A stretch of DNA of 64,000 bases from Caenorhabditis elegans. Taxonomy: Eukaryota > Nematoda > Chromadorea > Rhabditida > Rhabditidae. Positions within the stretch are counted from its first letter, which is position 1. The number at the start of each line of letters is the position of its first letter. The notes under the pieces are model-generated. The model did no database searches. It was given only the letters and a program-made list of their open reading frames with translations, and was not told the DNA's origin. Below are positions 61,506 to 64,000 of this stretch, in pieces. The position numbers and the translations under genes are program-made. The stretch is from NCBI RefSeq assembly GCF_000002985.6, contig NC_003280.10, positions 4,894,501-4,958,500 of the forward strand, given 5' to 3'.

Positions 61506-63913
61506 CTAGTAAGCGATTGGGAAGTTATCCTCCGGAATTCTGAGGCGACGAACAAGTCGAGTTATTGGCATTTCCGCCAATCCACGTGGATTCATGAACG
61601 TCGGATCATCGTTCATCACATTTCGGTGTGGCGGGCTCAAGGAATAGTGACGTGCATAATAGTCTCTGTGCCGTTTCGTACGACGTTCATTCACTGCACT
61701 ATGACGACGTGCTTTCCTAAGAGCTCCTTCACGCGACAATCCACATTTGTTCTCCCTTTCGAACTTGGCGAGACGGCTTCTCGCAGGTTTATCCGCTTGT
61801 TGAAGAATCAAATTGTAAACTTTGTCTCGCATCAAGTCACACATTTTATTGGCCTCCGGGAAGAACTTTGACCAGTCAAAGTTTGGAAAATCCTGAATTA
61901 AAAGTGTTTATTTATTGTGATGTTTCATGAAGATTTACTTACGTTCACATTGACCGGACGGTTCGGATAACAGAAGAGCCCTTCAATGAAATGCAATACA
62001 TAAAGTCCACAATCATAAAAGTTGTCTTGGATTGGAGTGTTTTCAGCACGAGTCACGACAACTCTCTCCTCATCGTAAATCGTTGGATTCTTCGACGCAA
62101 ATTTCATTCCAGGAGCCTTAGTGTTTTCATACAATTGAGCCAAATAAATCTTGATGCAGTGACACATATGATTCTTCTTGCTTGGATCGAGACCACTCAA
62201 CGGATCGAAGAATACAATATAACACTTCGGAGCAGCTCTGGAAGCTTCCTCATTCGACATATCGACAATTGCACCCGATGGATTGATAACAGCGATGACG
62301 AGCCAGTGAAGATCTTCGTTGATCGGAATGATAATATAATCTTTGGCAAGAACATCGAATTTTCGTGTCCAACGGAGAACTCGAGGGCAATTGTCTTTCA
62401 CGATTTTTATGTGTTCTGGTTCGATTGGTCGTCTTTTGGAGAAGCACAATGGTGGAAGTAGGCGAGTCAGATTGACGAATAAGAACGTGTTGCACATATG
62501 CACGGATTTCATTCTGTAATTAAATTATAATTTTTAAAATCCAATGATGTTTAATGAAACTTACAGCTCGGACGAAAGCATAAATGCAATATAATTCAGC
62601 ATAAATGCCATGACGCTGTCATTCAGGAATTCTTTGCGATCCAGTGTTTTGATATCCTTGACGAGCACTGAAATTCATGGATTCTATGAGGGAACAGTTA
62701 CAGTAACCTATTTTGCGCAGACAGTACTTTGCTTGGTCTCACCACAATAAAGTTTTGTTAAATGCAAATAGGTATGCGCCTTTAAATAAAGTTTATATTA
62801 TTATTTCTTGGTGTTTTTCAAAAATGAAAAAAATGAAAAAAATTGATGAAAATCCAGAAAAGTCTTGAAGCTACAATATTTTTTTAAAGGGGCATAACTG
62901 TTTGAATTCAACAAAAATCCGAGTAATATTAAACTTACACACTACAGGATCCATTCCCGTTGTGCAAGAGCCAGAAGGTGGGAACGTGAAAAGTTGCGTA
63001 TCTGGAGGTATTTTCTCAACAACTGGTCGAGTTGGAGGCAGCGCTGCAGTCGGAGTACTCTGAAAAAAAAAATTAAATCAAAAGAGGTTTATCCACGATG
63101 CCTACCGGCAAACATGAGCCCTGTTGTGTATTTGGAAACGACACTTGGGGAAACGTGAAGTCACCATGAGCCTGAAAATTTAATAATATTTGAAAATACC
63201 CTAGAAAAGAGCCTCGGAGCACAGTGTTTTAAATTTTTTAGATGAACAAGGGAACAGAAAGAAAAATGGGGAAAATGGAGTATTTTTGTTAGTATAGGTT
63301 GATTTCGGTGAGCAAGAGCAAACCAAACCTGTTGCCAATTATTGCTTTGTGGGAATGAACTTTGAGGATAGGGCTCTAATGGGTTGAATCCGATGGTTCC
63401 GATGCTCGAATTCCCATCTCCGATGTGCAATTGTTCGAAAGAGGCGTTGTGCACTGAAAATCAATTTTAATGATTTGAAATCAGTGCCGATCATCTAACT
63501 ACCAGTGTTAGGATGAATTTCATAATGCCAGTTGTCACTGAAGGCATGAAGAGCATTTGCCATATCAATGTTGTACGCTTCTTCTCCCAAATGACTTATT
63601 TTTTCAGTGAGATCCTCAACACCATCATTTCCGGAAATGTGTGTAAAAGCGACGGATTGAGTAGAATAAATAGCTCCATTTTGTCGTTGGAGAACTGGTG
63701 GAGGAGCTTGCAGTTGTTCAAAACTGACGAAATCGTTCGGTTGCTTTGTACTTTTCATCACATCTTCATTCTCGAAATTTGACGTCGGGTGGGTCTACAA
63801 TTCATTCAAATTGCAGTCACAGGACGCCGAGACCTTTGACATACCATTGCGTTATCCATATCTGGCCATCCCATGAATTCTCCCATATTTGGCTCCGAAT
63901 TGATCTTTGGCAT
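61506..63913 (-). CDS. ulp-2: SUMO-specific cysteine protease ULP-2 (5' end possibly outside)
   Basis: Exons are about 63845-63913, 63501-63796, 63330-63452, 63106-63171, 62939-63060, 62562-62668, 61941-62515 and 61506-61894, ending in TAG at 61506-61508. The C48 (ULP/SENP) catalytic domain is complete: LNDSVMAFMLNYI (substrate-side helix), His in NEDLHWLVIAV, Asp in YIVFFDPLSG, and Gln and Cys in QDNFYDCGLYVLHF. A large insertion within the catalytic domain resembles the SENP6/SENP7 (Ulp2) branch. These enzymes remove SUMO or trim poly-SUMO chains. The first visible ATG is at 63911-63913, but an acceptor-like CTAG just upstream allows further 5' exons beyond the window, so treat it as possibly 5'-partial. 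Confidence 0.87.
62700..62905. repeat. Diverged palindromic repeat in a ulp-2 intron
   Basis: GCTTGGTCTCACCACAATAA and TATGCGCCTTTAAATAAAG on the left are matched by TTTTTTTAAAGGGGCATAAC on the right. It belongs to the same dispersed family and lies wholly within the intron between exons at 62562-62668 and 62939. Confidence 0.55.
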
Positions 63914-64000
63914 CTTCAAGTTCTTCGCACAACTTCCTTCTAGCCAAACACTCCGATCATTTCGATAAATAAGCTAGAATAACTCACTGAGTTTTAGACT

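Overview
The window is nematode nuclear DNA, and the gene content and order match Caenorhabditis elegans, apparently chromosome II. The evidence is as follows. Introns are AT-rich, with TTTTCAG-type acceptors often directly in front of start codons (trans-splice sites). There are several near-identical major sperm protein (MSP) genes. Recognisable worm genes follow one another: sgt-1, btbd-10, aagr-2, a GST, cblc-1, mdt-4, try-1, zyg-12, ndx-3, pbs-3 and ulp-2. Gene names come from recognising the proteins and recalling the worm map; no database was consulted. Exon joins were worked out by hand from GT..AG sites and reading frame.

Layout. 0-5.6 kb is repeat-rich: a foldback repeat, a 5'-truncated and broken LINE, a TGCCG-type repeat, and an MSP copy whose 5' end has been replaced by that repeat. 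5.6-9.3 kb (minus) holds an unrecognised acidic-tailed protein and the co-chaperone SGT-1. 10.5-16.9 kb (plus) is the BTB protein BTBD-10, with a 2.9-kb intron and a possible second start. 17.4-19.7 kb (minus) is a SNAPc subunit 1 (SNAP43) homologue. 20.1-30.7 kb (minus) is a GH31 alpha-glucosidase; one intron holds a complete MSP gene and a decayed gene, and another holds a large palindrome. 32.4-33.6 kb is an intact mariner transposon. 36.4-37.6 kb is a DM9-like repeat protein that appears frameshifted. 38.5 kb is a second complete MSP gene, inverted relative to the first. 39.4-40.5 kb is a GST. 41.3-44.1 kb is a six-finger C2H2 protein followed closely by a small membrane protein. 44.4-46.6 kb is the MMACHC homologue CBLC-1, with a start-less MSP copy antisense in its intron. 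47.7-51.3 kb (minus) is a SURF6/Rrp14 homologue followed by Mediator subunit MDT-4. 51.5-53.5 kb is a tandem pair of LRRC57-like genes. 53.8-55.0 kb (minus) is a trypsin-like protease. 55.4-58.4 kb is the Hook/KASH protein ZYG-12. 59.1-59.9 kb is a Nudix CoA diphosphatase. 60.2-60.9 kb (minus) is proteasome beta-3. 61.5 kb to the right edge (minus) is a SUMO protease.

Most genes are ordinary housekeeping genes. The unusual part is how the MSP family has spread. Two complete copies share a GATA-containing promoter in inverted orientation. One copy has lost only its start codon. Another has lost its promoter and been fused in frame to repeat DNA. I found no CRISPR array, prokaryotic-type system, or clearly novel multi-gene system. 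The best leads are the chimeric and start-less MSP copies, the decayed gene next to the nested MSP gene, the LRRC57 tandem pair that can splice in frame into one protein, the apparent one-base frameshift in the DM9-like gene, and the tRNA-like elements.
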